DNA from: Stomoxys calcitrans | Lineage: Eukaryota; Arthropoda; Insecta; Diptera; Muscidae | NCBI RefSeq assembly: GCF_963082655.1 | Contig: NC_081552.1 | Span: 61,492,930 to 61,556,929 of the forward strand | DNA length: 64,000 nt | Reading direction: 5' to 3' | Part shown: in pieces, positions 1 to 11,000 of the stretch | How positions within the stretch are numbered: the stretch's first letter is position 1 | Layout of the letters: each line of letters starts with the position of its first letter | Program-made: the position numbers and the translations under genes | The notes under the pieces: model-generated | Database searches by the model: none | What the model was told of the DNA's origin: nothing | What the model saw: only the letters and a program-made list of their open reading frames with translations

Positions 1-1219
1 CTAGCCATGTCCGTCCGTCTGTCCGTCCGTCCGTCCGTCCGTCCGTCTGTCTGTCGAAAGCACGCTAACTTTCGAAGAAGTAAAGCTAGCCGCTTGAAAT
101 TTTGCACAAATACTTCTTATTAGTGTAGGTCGGTTGGTATTGTAAATGGGCCATATCGGTCCATGTTTTGATATAGCTGCTATATAAACCGATCTTGGGT
201 CTTGACTTCTTGAGCCTCTAGAGTGCGCAATTCTTACCCGATCAGAATGAAATTTCGCACGACGTGTTTTGTTATGATATCCAACAACTGTGCCAAGTAT
301 GGTTCAAATCGGTCCATAACCTGATATAGCTGCCATATAAACCGATCTTGGGTCTTGACTTCTTGAGCCTCTAGAGGGCGCAATTCTTATCCGATTGGAA
401 TGGAATTTCGCACGACATGTTTTGTTATGATACCCAACAACTGTGCCAAGTATGGTTTAAATTGGTCCATAACCTGATATAGCTGCCATATAAACCGATC
501 TTGGGTCTTGACTTCTTGAGCCTCTAGAGGGCACAATTCTTATCCGATTTGAATGAATTTTTGCACGAAGTATTTCGTTATGATATTCAACTACTGTGCC
601 AAGTATGGTTGAAATCGGTTTATAACCTGATATAGCTGTCATATAAACAGATCTGGGGATTTGACTTCTTGAGCTTCTAGAGGGCGCAATTCCTATCCGA
701 TTTGGCTGAAATTTTGCATGACGTATTTTATTTTTACTTTCAACAACTGTGTCAAATAAGGTTCAAATCGGTTCATAACCTGATATAGCTGCCATATAAA
801 CCGATCTGGGATTTTGACTTCTTGACCCCTAGAGGAAGCAATTATTATCCGATATGCCTGAAATTTTGTACGACGGATCCTCTCATGACCATCAACAAAC
901 GTGTTTATTATGGTCTGAATCGGTCTATAGCCCGATACAGATCCCATATAAATCGTTCTCTCTATTTTACTTCGTGAGCCCCAATGGGCGCAATTCTTAT
1001 ACGAATTGGCTGAAATTTTACACAGGTCTCCAACATATAATTTAATTGTGGTCCGAACCGGACCATATCTTGATATCGTTTTAATAGCAGAGCAACTCTT
1101 TTCTTATATCCTTTTTTTTGCCTAAGAAGAGATGCCGGGAAAAGAACTCGACAAATGCGATCCATGGTGGAGGGTATATAAGATTCGGCCCGGCCGAACT
1201 TAGCACGCTTTTACTTGTT
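1..1219 (-). mobile_element. Family A element A1, cut by window start
   Basis: Mini-me/Helitron-like non-autonomous element read on the minus strand. The (GTCY)n tract lies at 7-55, next to the core whose end is at 1-6, so the (TA)n tract and the 3' hairpin are outside the window. The middle consists of ~153-bp units, each ending in a box like ACCGATTTGAACC. The 5' end is complete: the palindrome TTCGGCCCGGCCGAA near 1183-1199, then CACGCTTTTACTTGTT, ending at about 1219. No transposase or Rep/helicase is encoded. Short open frames inside it repeat every 51 codons and are not genes. Confidence 0.8.
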
Positions 1220-1234
1220 TTAATTCTTTTTTTT

Positions 1235-1816
1235 TTGGGTAGGATAGGGAGAGGGGAATTGCCCTCTGGAACGTCCACGTGACCCATATATATTTGAATT
1301 CTTATACCAACATTAAATTCGAAATATACTGTCATAGACCTTTCTTTTAATTGACATATTATCCCGATCGAACTTCATGCCCTATTGAAGAGTATTTAGT
1401 GGGTGAGCCAGACTCTGTCCTAAATGTGTATTCCAGATTCGAATTCAATTCCCAAAGACCTATCATTCGATACCCATTTTGTGACGTTGGACATTTACTT
1501 CCGATTTGCGGGTTTTTAGGGTTGGGGAGGCTCCATAGACATTTTGGACCAACTTTTTATGACAGATGTTAATTCAGCTTCCAAATATTTTTCGTTTGAT
1601 ACCCATATTGTCCCAATCGGTAAACATGTCCTGTTGAGGGGTGTGTGTGTGTGTGGGGGGGGGGGGGTGAGGAGGAGCCTCAGACACCAAGGAATAAATT
1701 TTTATGTCAGCATTGGACACTACCTTTAAATAGCTTTCATTTAATATCCATATTGTCCCAACCAGAAAAACTGCTGGTGGGTTTTGGGGGGGTGGGGAAG
1801 GCCCTCAGACACCGAA
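1235..1816 (+). repeat. Family D fragment
   Basis: Degenerate repeat containing several boxes of the type CCCATATTGTCCCAA and ATATTTTTCGTTTGATACCC, typical of family D internal units. A G-rich run with (GT)n lies near 1641-1668. The right end is lost in the assembly gap, and the left edge abuts the 5' end of A1. Confidence 0.5.
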
Positions 1817-2016
1817 NNNNNNNNNNNNNNNNNNNNNNNNNNNNNNNNNNNNNNNNNNNNNNNNNNNNNNNNNNNNNNNNNNNNNNNNNNNNNNNNNNNN
1901 NNNNNNNNNNNNNNNNNNNNNNNNNNNNNNNNNNNNNNNNNNNNNNNNNNNNNNNNNNNNNNNNNNNNNNNNNNNNNNNNNNNNNNNNNNNNNNNNNNNN
2001 NNNNNNNNNNNNNNNN
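1817..2016. other. Assembly gap, 200 N
   Basis: Exactly 200 consecutive N, so a conventional placeholder of unknown true size. It falls between a D fragment and the middle of an A element, as expected for a collapsed repeat. Confidence 0.99.
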
Positions 2017-2936
2017 GTATGGTTCAAATCGGTCCATAACCTGATATAGCTACCATATAAACCGATCTTGGGTCTTGACTTCTTGAGCCTCTAGAGTGCG
2101 CAATTCTTATCCGATTGGAATGGAATTTCGCACGACGTGTTTTGTTATGATACCCAACAACTGTGCCAAGTATGGTTCAAATCGGTCCATAACCTGATAT
2201 AGCTACCGTATAAACCGATCTTGGGTCTTGACTTCTTGAGCCTCTAGAGGGCACAATTCTTATCCGATTTGAATGAATTTTTGCACGAAGTATTTCGTTA
2301 TGATATCCAACAACTGTGCCAAGTATTGTTCAAATCGGTTCATAAACTGATATAGCTGTCATATAAACAGATCTGGGGATTTGATTTCTTGAGCTTCTAG
2401 AGGCCGCAATTCCTATCCGATTTGGCTGAAATTTTGCATGACGTATTTTATTTTTACTTTCAACAACTGGGTCAAATAAGGTTCAAATCGGTTCATAACC
2501 TGATATAGCTGCCATATAAACCGATCTGGGATCTTGACTTCTTGACCCCTAGAGGTCGCAATTATTATCCGATATGCCTGAAATTTTGTACGATGGATCC
2601 TCTCATGACCATCAACAAACGTGTTTATTATGGTCTGAATCGGTCTATAGCCCGATACAGATCCCATATAAATCGTTCTCTCTATTTTACTTCGTGAGCC
2701 CAATGGGCGCAATTCTTAAACGAATTGGCTGAAATTTTACACAGGCCTCCAACATATAATTTAATTGTGGTCCGAACCGGACCATATCTTGATATCGTTT
2801 TAATAGCAGAGTAACTCTTTTCTTATATCCTTTTTTGCCTAAGAAGAGATGCCGGGAAAAGAACTTGACAAATGCGATCCATGGTGGAGGGTATATAAGA
2901 TTCGGCCCGGCCGAACTTAGCACGCTTTTACTTGTT
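2017..2936 (-). mobile_element. Family A element A2, inverted sister of A3
   Basis: Minus-strand A element whose 3' part is lost in the gap and whose 5' end is intact at 2931-2936. It shares private variants with A3 (3867-5227) on the opposite strand: GATGGATCC where other copies have GACGGATCC, a GGCCGC box, and the GAGTAACTC change. Relative to A3 it has one extra ~153-bp unit. It abuts the stop codon of the Myb/SANT gene at 2937. Confidence 0.85.
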
Positions 2937-3755
2937 CTATCTCAATTTTTTGTTGTTTGAGGGTTCTTCCGTTCTCAATTTCAACATGTTGGTCCTATAG
3001 TTTTCTTTATTTCTAATTTGTTCTTTGTATAGCCTAAGTTTTTCCTTTTCCATTTTCAATCGTTTTTCTTGAACTTTATAATTTTTGCGACTATACCTCT
3101 CGATTTCCGACAAACTCTTTTTTACTTCTTCATATAAACTTGTCTGAATTTTAAGCTGTTGATCCAGAAGTACATTTTTGTCCACAGTTCGTTGCTTCCT
3201 TTTTCGAGTGGAAGTATTGGGTTGGATATCCACTTCTACATTGTCCTCGCTGACGTGTCCATCAACTTCGTCCTCCAAAATTTCTTGAATCAGGTTTACC
3301 GGCGAGCTTTGAACACCGATGGATGGGCATTCTGGACTTACAATAGAATTGATTTGCAGTAGTCCTGCTACTGCCTCCTCCAAAGGTGTCAACAACTTCT
3401 GGTTGAAAATGCCTCCACCAGTTGCACGGCTTTCCATCTTATTGTGCACGATTTTCTTCTTAACGCTGCTCTTCATATCTGCCCATACCTTCATCCAACC
3501 TTCAGCCTCACGTGTGGGAGGGCCTAAACTATTCAGCTTCCTTTGCAAATTATTCCACTGCTCTTTAATGGACAACTTGTCTGTGTTTTTATGGTATCCT
3601 TTAGCTATATTTGGGTTTTGACACATAAAATCCACAAGAGCTTCAAATTGTTTTGGTGTCGTTTTCTTTATCCTTTAAATATGTATAATTGAATAATTTT
3701 AGGTAAACAATGCACAAATGTTTGATACTAAGACTTACGTTTTGCTGTTATTCAT
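2937..3755 (-). CDS. Myb/SANT (zeste-like) DNA-binding protein, two exons
   Basis: Minus-strand gene, the only convincing intact coding unit here. Exon 1 is 3755-3739 (ATG, 17 bp). It ends at a consensus GTAAGT donor; the 66-bp intron 3738-3673 ends in AAAG; exon 2 is 3672-2937. The spliced frame is open and gives 250 residues. Residues about 7-80 form a trihelix Myb/SANT domain of the zeste-annotated type: KKTTPKQFEALVDFM, then W45, W65 and W69 in EQWNNLQ and GWMKVWADMK. Next come an acidic stretch (ILEDEVDGHVSEDNVEVD), a basic patch (RKRKQR, a likely nuclear signal) and a long Lys/Glu-rich coiled coil at about 165-240. The role is probably nuclear DNA binding. Such proteins are common in Diptera and some accompany Harbinger-type transposons; no transposase is present here. 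The TAG stop touches element A2, so the natural C-terminus could be altered. Gene type is fairly sure, function is not. Confidence 0.75.
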
Positions 3756-3866
3756 TTTTCTAATTATTTTTATTCAGTTTTTGTAATTTTTAATCTTGTC
3801 ACTTGAAAAATTCTCTACGACTGTTTCTGTCGAATTTCTCGTTAAAAAACGGCATACATAATACCA

Positions 3867-5227
3867 AACAAGTAAAAGCGTGCTAAGTTCGGCCGGGCCG
3901 AATCTTATATACCCTCCACCATGGATCGCATTTGTCAAGTTCTTTTCCCGGCATCTCTTCTTAGGCAAAAAAGGATATAAGAAAAGAGTTACTCTGCTAT
4001 TAAAACGATATCAAGATATGGTCCGGTTCGGACCACAATTAAATTATATGTTGGAGGCCTGTGTAAAATTTCAGCCAATTCGTTTAAGAATTGCGCCCAT
4101 TGGGGCTCACGAAGTAAAATAGAGAGAACGATTTATATGGGATCTGTATCGGGCTATAGACCGATTCAGACCATAATAAACACGTTTGTTGATGGTCATG
4201 AGAGGATCCATCGTACAAAATTTCAGGCATATCGGATAATAATTGCGACCTCTAGGGGTCAAGAAGTCAAGATCCCAGATCGGTTTATATGGCAGCTATA
4301 TCAGGTTATGAACCGATTTGAACCTTATTTGACCCAGTTGTTGAAAGTAAAAATAAAATACGTCATGCAAAATTTCAGCCAAATCGGATAGGAATTGCGG
4401 CCTCTAGAAGCTCAAGAAATCAAATCCCCAGATCTGTTTATATGACAGCTATATCAGTTTATGAACCGATTTGAACCATACTTGGCACAGTTGTTGGGTA
4501 TCATAACAAAACACGTCGTGCGAAATTCCATTCCAATCGGATAAGAATTGCGCACTCTAGAGGCTCAAGAAGTCAAGACCCAAGATCGGTTTATATGGTA
4601 GCTATATCAGGTTATGGACCGATTTGAACCATACTTGGCACTGTTGTTGGATATAATAAGAAAACACGTCGTGCAAAATTTCATTCTAATCGGATAAGAA
4701 TTGCGCACTCTAGAGGCTCAAGAAGTCAAGACCCAAGATCGGTTTATATGGCAGCTATATCAGGTTATGGACCGATTTGAACCATACTTGGCACAGTTGT
4801 TGGATATCATAGCAAAACACGTCATGCAAAATTTCGTTCCAATCGGATAAGAATTGCGCACTCTACAGGCTCAAGAAATCAAGACCCAAGATCGGTTTAT
4901 ATGGCAGCTATATCAAAACATGGACCGATATGGCCCATTTACAATACCAACCGACCTACACTAATAAGAAGTGTTTGTGCAAAATTTCAAGCGGCTAGCT
5001 TTACTCCTTCGGAAGTTAGCGTGCTTTCGACAGACAGACGGACGGACGGACGGACGGACGGACGGACGGACGGACGGACAGACGGACGGACATAGCTAGA
5101 TCGACATAAAATGTCACGACGATCAAGAATATCTATACTTTATGGGGTCTCAGACGAATATTTCGAGTAGTTACAAACAGAATGACGAAATTAGTATACC
5201 CCCCATCTTATGGTGGAGGGTATAAAA
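3867..5227 (+). mobile_element. Family A element A3, with empty site known
   Basis: Complete plus-strand A element, from AACAAGTAAAAGCG to the hairpin and GGAGGGTATAAAA. The (GTCY)n tract is at about 5028-5090. The duplicated copy of this locus at 6901-6912 reads straight from the left flank (CATAATACC) through six A to the right flank (TGTAATAG), so the element boundaries are known to within the A run. The insertion lies about 112 bp upstream of the Myb/SANT start codon. Confidence 0.92.
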
Positions 5228-5649
5228 ATGTAATAGATTTTAAACATAATCGCATTTCAGGCGAAAAACGACATATGTAATACCATTCACAATAAACGAC
5301 AGGAATTCGTTGTGACTACGACATACATAATAGAGGTGATTGTCTTTTAAGACTGTAAAATCCACAGTTTTTGGCTGATCTATACACAATTTTTCATTAG
5401 ATGTTTTACTTGACGTCTTAATACGAGTGCAAAATTTTAAAGATTTGGTTAAGATTTATATAAAAGTTCCATATATATATTTCATCCAACATGGATTCCA
5501 CAATTTTGGTTCGATTTTAAAAAAATTTAGCTTGTGGTGTTTTATTTAACGTCCTAACACATGTGCTAAAATACATTATATTCGGTCCAGATTTAGAAAT
5601 ATCTCCGATATGTCGTTCATGCAATATGACTTTTAAAGTCTGTAGTAGC
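5228..5649. other. Upstream flank of the Myb/SANT gene, duplicated at 6908-7330
   Basis: About 420 bp with no ORF, lying outside the A elements. Apart from A3, it continues the region upstream of the Myb/SANT gene. An almost identical copy is at 6908-7330; they differ at only a few bases (for example ATAATCGC against ATAGTAGC). It may be the untranslated or terminal part of the unit carrying the gene. Confidence 0.7.
5268..5332. promoter_or_regulatory. Repeated motif ACGRCATAYRTAATA upstream of the gene
   Basis: The motif occurs at 5268-5282 and 5318-5332, and once more at 3849-3863 on the other side of A3. With A3 removed, the copies lie about 60 and 50 bp apart, some 95-210 bp upstream of the Myb/SANT ATG. 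It could be a protein-binding array or subterminal repeats of the unit carrying the gene. Function is inferred only. Confidence 0.35.
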
Positions 5650-6763
5650 AACAAGTAAAAGCGTGCTAAGTTCGGCCGGGCCGAATCTTATATACCCTCC
5701 ACCATGGATCGCATTTGTCGAGTTCTTTTCCTGGCATCTCTTCTTAGGCAAAAAAAGATATAAGAAAACAGTTGCTCTGCTATTAAAACGATATCAAGAT
5801 ATGGTCCGGTTCGGACCACAATTAAATTATATGTTGGAGACCTGTGTAAAATTTCAGGCAATTCGTATAAGAATTGCGCCCATTGGGGCTTACGAAGTAA
5901 AATAGAGAGAACGATTTATATGGGATCTGTATCGGGCTATAGACCGATTCAGACCATAATGGTCATGAGAGGATCCGTCGTACAAAATTTCAGGCATATC
6001 GGATAATAATTGCGACCTCTAGGGGTCAAGAAGTCAAGATCCCAGATCGGTTTATATGGCAGCTATATCAGGTTATGAACCGATTTGAACCTTATTTGAC
6101 ACAGTTGTTGAAAGTAAAAATAAAATACGTCATGCAAAATTTCAGCCAAATCGGATAGGAATTGCGCCCTCTAGAAGCTCAAGAAGTCAAATCCCCAGAT
6201 CTGTTTATATCACAGCTATATCAGGTTATGAACCGATTTCAACCATACTTGGCACAGTTGTTGGATATCATAATGAAATACTTCGTGCAAAAATTCATTC
6301 AAATCGGATAAGAATTGTGCCCTCTAGAGGCTCAAGAAGTCAAGACCCAAGATCGGTTTATATGGCAGCTATATCAGGTTATGAACCGATTTGAACCATA
6401 CTTGGCATAGTTGTTGGGTATCATAACAAAAGACGTCGTGCAAAATTCCATTCCATTCGGATAAGAATTGCGCCCCCTAGAGGCTCAAGAAGTCAAGACC
6501 CAAGATCGGTTTATATGGCAGCTATATCAGGTTATGGACCGATTTGAACCATACTTGGCACAGTTGTTGGATATCATAACAAAACACGTCGTGCGAAATT
6601 TCATTCTGATCGGATAAGAATTGCGCAAGCTAGAGGCTCAAGAAGTCAAGACCCAAGATCGGTTTATATGGCAGCTATATCAGGTTATGGACCGATTGGA
6701 ACTATACTTGGCGCAGTTATTGGATATCATAGCAAAACACGTCGTGCAAAATTTCATTCCAAA
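5650..6763 (+). mobile_element. Family A element A4, 3' truncated
   Basis: It starts normally (AACAAGTAAAAGCG) but stops inside a unit at ATTTCATTCC, where the second copy of the gene's 5' end begins. It shares with A5 a 16-bp deletion (CCATAATGGTCATG where others read CCATAATAAACACG...), which shows that the two are duplicates. Confidence 0.88.
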
Positions 6764-6766
6764 ATT

Positions 6767-6906
6767 TAAGACTTACGTTTTGCTGTTATTCATTTTTCTA
6801 ATTATTTTTATTCAGTTTTTGTAATTTTTAATCTTGTCACTTGAAAAATTCTCTACGACTGTTTCTGTCGAATTTCTCGTTAAAAAACGGCATACATAAT
6901 ACCAAA
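6767..6906 (-). pseudogene. Duplicated 5' end of the Myb/SANT gene
   Basis: Matches 3729-3868 base for base by eye, at a constant offset of 3038. It includes the whole 17-bp exon 1 (6793-6777), the GTAAGT donor and the leader, but no intron remainder or exon 2, because A4 follows on the left. It could not make the protein alone. It preserves the A3 insertion site unoccupied. Confidence 0.88.
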
Positions 6907-6907
6907 A

Positions 6908-7330
6908 AATGTAATAGATTTTAAACATAGTAGCATTTCAGGCGAAAAACGACATATGTAATACCATTCACAATAAACGACAGGAATTCGTTGTGACTAC
7001 GACATACATAATAGAGGTGATTGTCTTTTAAGACTGTAAAATCCACAGTTTTTGGCTGATCTATACACAATTTTTCATTAGATGTTTTACTTGACATCTT
7101 AATACGAGTGCAAAATTTTAAAGATTTGGTTAAGATTTATATAAAGGTTCCATATATATATTTCATCCAACATGGATTCCACAATTTTGGTTCGATTTTA
7201 AAAAAATTTAGCTTGTGGTGTTTTATTTAACGTCCTAACACATGTGCTAAAATACATTATATTCGGTCCAGATTTAGAAATATCTCCGATATGTCGTTCA
7301 TGCAATATGACTTTTAAAGTCTGTAGTAGC
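6908..7330. repeat. Second copy of the gene's upstream flank
   Basis: Near-identical to 5228-5649 and followed by an A element at the same base. With A4/A5 it forms a tandem duplication with a period of about 1.68 kb (1.61 kb after a 71-bp deletion in the second copy). Confidence 0.88.
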
Positions 7331-8732
7331 AACAAGTAAAAGCGTGCTAAGTTCGGCCGGGCCGAATCTTTTATACCCTCCACCATGGATCGCATTTGTC
7401 GAGTTCTTTTCCTGGCATCTCTTCTTAGGCAAAAAAAGATATAAGAAAACAGTGTGTAAAATTTCAGACAATTCGTATAAGAATTGCGCCCATTGGGGCT
7501 TACGAAGTAAAATAGAGAGAACGATTTATATGGGATCTGTATCGGGCTATAGACCGATTCAGACCATAATGGTCATGAGAGGATCCGTCGTACAAAATTT
7601 CAGGCATATCGGATAATAATTGCGACCTCTAGGGGTCAAGAAGTCAAGATCCCAGATCGGTTTATATGGCAGCTATATCAGGTTATGAACCGATTTGAAC
7701 CTTATTTGACACAGTTGTTGAAAGTAAAAATAAAATACGTCATGCAAAATTTCAGCCAAATCGGATAGGAATTGCGCCCTCTAGAAGCTCAAGAAGTCAA
7801 ATCCCCAGATCTGTTTATATCACAGCTATATCAGGTTATGAACCGATTTCAACCATACTTAACACAGTTGTTGGATATCATAACGAAATACTTCGTGCAA
7901 AAATTCATTCAAATCGGATAAGAATTGTGCCCTCTAGAGGCTCAAGAAGTCAAGACCCAAGATCGGTTTATATGGCAGCTATATCAGGTTATGAACCGAT
8001 TTGAACCATACTTGGCATAGTTGTTGGGTATCATAACAAAAGACGTCGTGCAAAATTCCATTCCATTCGGATAAGAATTGCGCCCCCTAGAGGCTCAAGA
8101 AGTCAAGACCCAAGATCGGTTTATATGGCAGCTATATCAGGTTATGGACCGATTTGAACCATACTTGGCACAGTTGTTGGATATCATAACAAAACACGTC
8201 GTGCGAAATTTCATTCTGATCGGATAAGAATTGCGGAAGCTAGAGGCTCAAGAAGTCAAGACCCAAGATCGGTTTATATGGCAGCTATATCAGGTTATGG
8301 ACCGATTTGAACTATACTTGGCGCAGTTATTGGATATCATAGCAAAACACGTCGTGCAAAATTTCATTCCAATCGGATGAGAATTGCGCACTCTAGAGGC
8401 TCAAGAAGTCAAGACCCAAGATCGGTTTATATGGCAGCTATATCAAAACATGGACCGATATGGCCCATTTACAATACCAACTGACCTACACTAATAAGAT
8501 GTATTTGTGCAAAATTTTAAGCGGCTAGCTTTACTCCTTCGGAAGTTAGCGTGCTTTCGACAGACAGACGGACGGACGGACGGACAGACGGACGGACATG
8601 GCTAGATCGACATAAAATGTCACGACGATCAAGAATATATATAATTTATGGGGTCTCAGACGAATATTTCGAGTAGTTACAAACAGAATGACGAAATTAG
8701 TATACCCCCCATCTTATGGTGGAGGGTATAAA
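7331..8732 (+). mobile_element. Family A element A5, full length with internal deletion
   Basis: Duplicate of A4 that keeps its 3' half: (GTCY)n at about 8562-8597, core, (TA)n and hairpin. About 71 bp near the 5' end (matching 5773-5843 in A4) are deleted between short GT repeats. It is followed directly by A6, the two sharing an A run. Confidence 0.88.
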
Positions 8733-9837
8733 AACAAGTAAGAGCGTGCTAAGTTCGGCCCCGCCGAATCTTCATGGATCGCATTTGTCGAGTATATCTT
8801 TTTAGGCAAACAAAGAACATTGAATAAGAACTGTTATGCTATTGAAACTGTATAAAGTTATAGTACGATTCGGACCATAAATGAGTTGAATGCATTGTAG
8901 AAGTCATTGTGTAATATTCCAGTTCATTCGGATAAGAATTGCGCCTTGCAGGGGCTCAAGAAGCAAAATCGGGAGACAGATTTTTTATGGGAGCTGTATC
9001 AAGCTATTGATCGATTCAGACTATATAAGACACGTATGTTGAAGGTCATAAGAGATGCCGTTGTACAAAATTTCAGCCAAATCGGATGAGAACTGCGCCC
9101 TCTACAGGCTCAAGAAGTCAAGATCCCAGATCGGTTTATATGGCAGCTATATCAGGTTCTTTTCCGATTTACGCCATACTTAGCACAGTTATTGAAAGTC
9201 ACAACGAAAAACCTCAAGCAAAATGTCAGCAAAATCGGATGAGAATTTCGCGCTCTATTGGCTCAAGAAGTCAAGACCCAAGATCGGTTTATATGACAGC
9301 TATAACAGATTATAAACCGATTTGAATCATACTTAGCACAGTTGTTGGAAGAAATAACAAAACAAGTCGTGCAAAAATTCAACCAAATCAGATAGGAATT
9401 GCGCCCTCTAAAAGCTCAAGAAATTAAGACACCAAATCGGTTTACATGACAGCTAAATATATCAGGTTATTTACCGATTTCAACCATACTTAAAGCAGTT
9501 GTTGAAAACCATAGCAAAACACCTCGTGCAAAATTCCAAGATCGGTTTATATGGCAGCTGTATCAAAACATGGACCGATATGGCCCATTTATAATCCCAA
9601 CCGACCTACACTAATAAGAAGTATTTGTGCAAAATTTCAATCTGCTAGCATTACTCCTTCAAAAGTTAGAGTGCTTTCGACAGACAGACGGACGGACGGA
9701 CATGGCTAGATCGACATAAAATATCGCGACGATCAAGAACATATATACTTTATAGGGTCTCAGACGAATATTTTGAGTATTTACAATCAGAATGACGAAA
9801 TTAGTATACCCCCCATCTTATGGTGGAGGGTATAAAA
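8733..9837 (+). mobile_element. Family A element A6, diverged subfamily
   Basis: An older copy: the palindrome is degenerate (TTCGGCCCCGCCGAA), the CCTCCACC motif after it is missing, and the units differ from the majority, resembling A30. The 3' end is normal: a short (GTCY)n tract at 9681-9700, core, and hairpin at about 9815-9833. Confidence 0.8.
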
Positions 9838-11000
9838 ACGTGCCAATTTTGGCCCGGCCAGCACCATGGATTCTGCTAAAATTTTATACAAAATAAATTT
9901 TGTTGTGGGGCATAATTTTATTCTACATACCAAACTTCTGTCAAACCAGTAAATATTAAAGCTTCTAGGAACCGAGAAAGGATGATCGAGAGACCGGTTT
10001 ACATATAGCTATATGTAAACCGGCTATATTAGGTTAAAGACCGATGTTCAATTTCAGCCAAATCGGACAACAATTGAGGCTTGTAAGGGACCAAGTATTA
10101 AATCTGGCGATTGGTTTATATGGAGCTATATCATGTTATATACTGATTTGAACCGTGCTTGGCACAGTTGTTGAAAGTCATAATAGAACACTGCATGCAA
10201 ATTAAGAGCCAAATCGGACAAATATTGCGACTTCCAGCGGCTCAAGAAATCAAATTGGGAGATCGGTTTATATGGGAGCTATATCAGGTTATAGACCGAC
10301 TTAAACCTTACTTAACACAGTTGTTGGAAGTTAAAACGGAACACTACACGCAAAATTTATGCTAAAAAATTTAAACAAATAAATTTAGTTGAAGGACATA
10401 ATTATATTCTACATTCCAAACTTCTGTCAAACCAGCAAAAATTAAAGCTTCTAGGAATAGAACAGCGATGATCGAGAGATCGGTCGTACAGTCCAAATTA
10501 GTCCATCGGGGTATAGACTGATTTGGACCGTATTTGGCGCAGCTATTGGAAGTCGTAACAGAACACCGCATGCAAAATTTCAGCCAAATCGAACAAAAAT
10601 TGCGGCTTGTAAGGGCTCAAGAAGTGATATCGGGAGATCTAAATCTTAGCCGATATGGCCCATTTGCAATCCCCAACGACCTACATCAATATTTAGTATC
10701 CATGAAGAACAGAAGAATGCTTGCTCAATTTTAGCCAAATCGGACAAAAATTGCGGCTTCTAGGTGCTCAAGAAATCTAATCGGGAGATCGATTTATATG
10801 GGAGCTATATCTAAATCTAAGCCGATATGGCTCATTTGCAATCCCCAACGACCCACATCAATATTTAGTATCTGTGCAAAATTTCAGCGGCGATCTCTAC
10901 GCGTTCGACCGGTATCGTGATTTTGACAGACGGATGGCTGGACGGACATGAATGGATCGACTCAGGACGTCGAGACGATCAAGAATATATATACGTTATT
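9838..11000 (+). mobile_element. Family C element C1 (old mini-me-like copy)
   Basis: Starts with a degraded palindrome (GGCCCGGCC) and CACCATGG, then AAAATAAATTTTGTTG and diverged ~150-bp units. It ends with a short GTCY-like stretch (GGATGGCTGGACGGACATG), a core (GATCGACTCAGGACGTCGAGACGATCAAGAA) split from it only by a few bases, and (TA)n. No terminal hairpin is visible before D1 begins. The segment starting near 10370 repeats the 9880-10000 segment, so it may be two C copies joined. Confidence 0.6.

Noticed and set aside
1645..2049. Long frames across the N gap (likewise at 58160-58755)
   Set aside because: They consist mostly of unknown residues and have no support.
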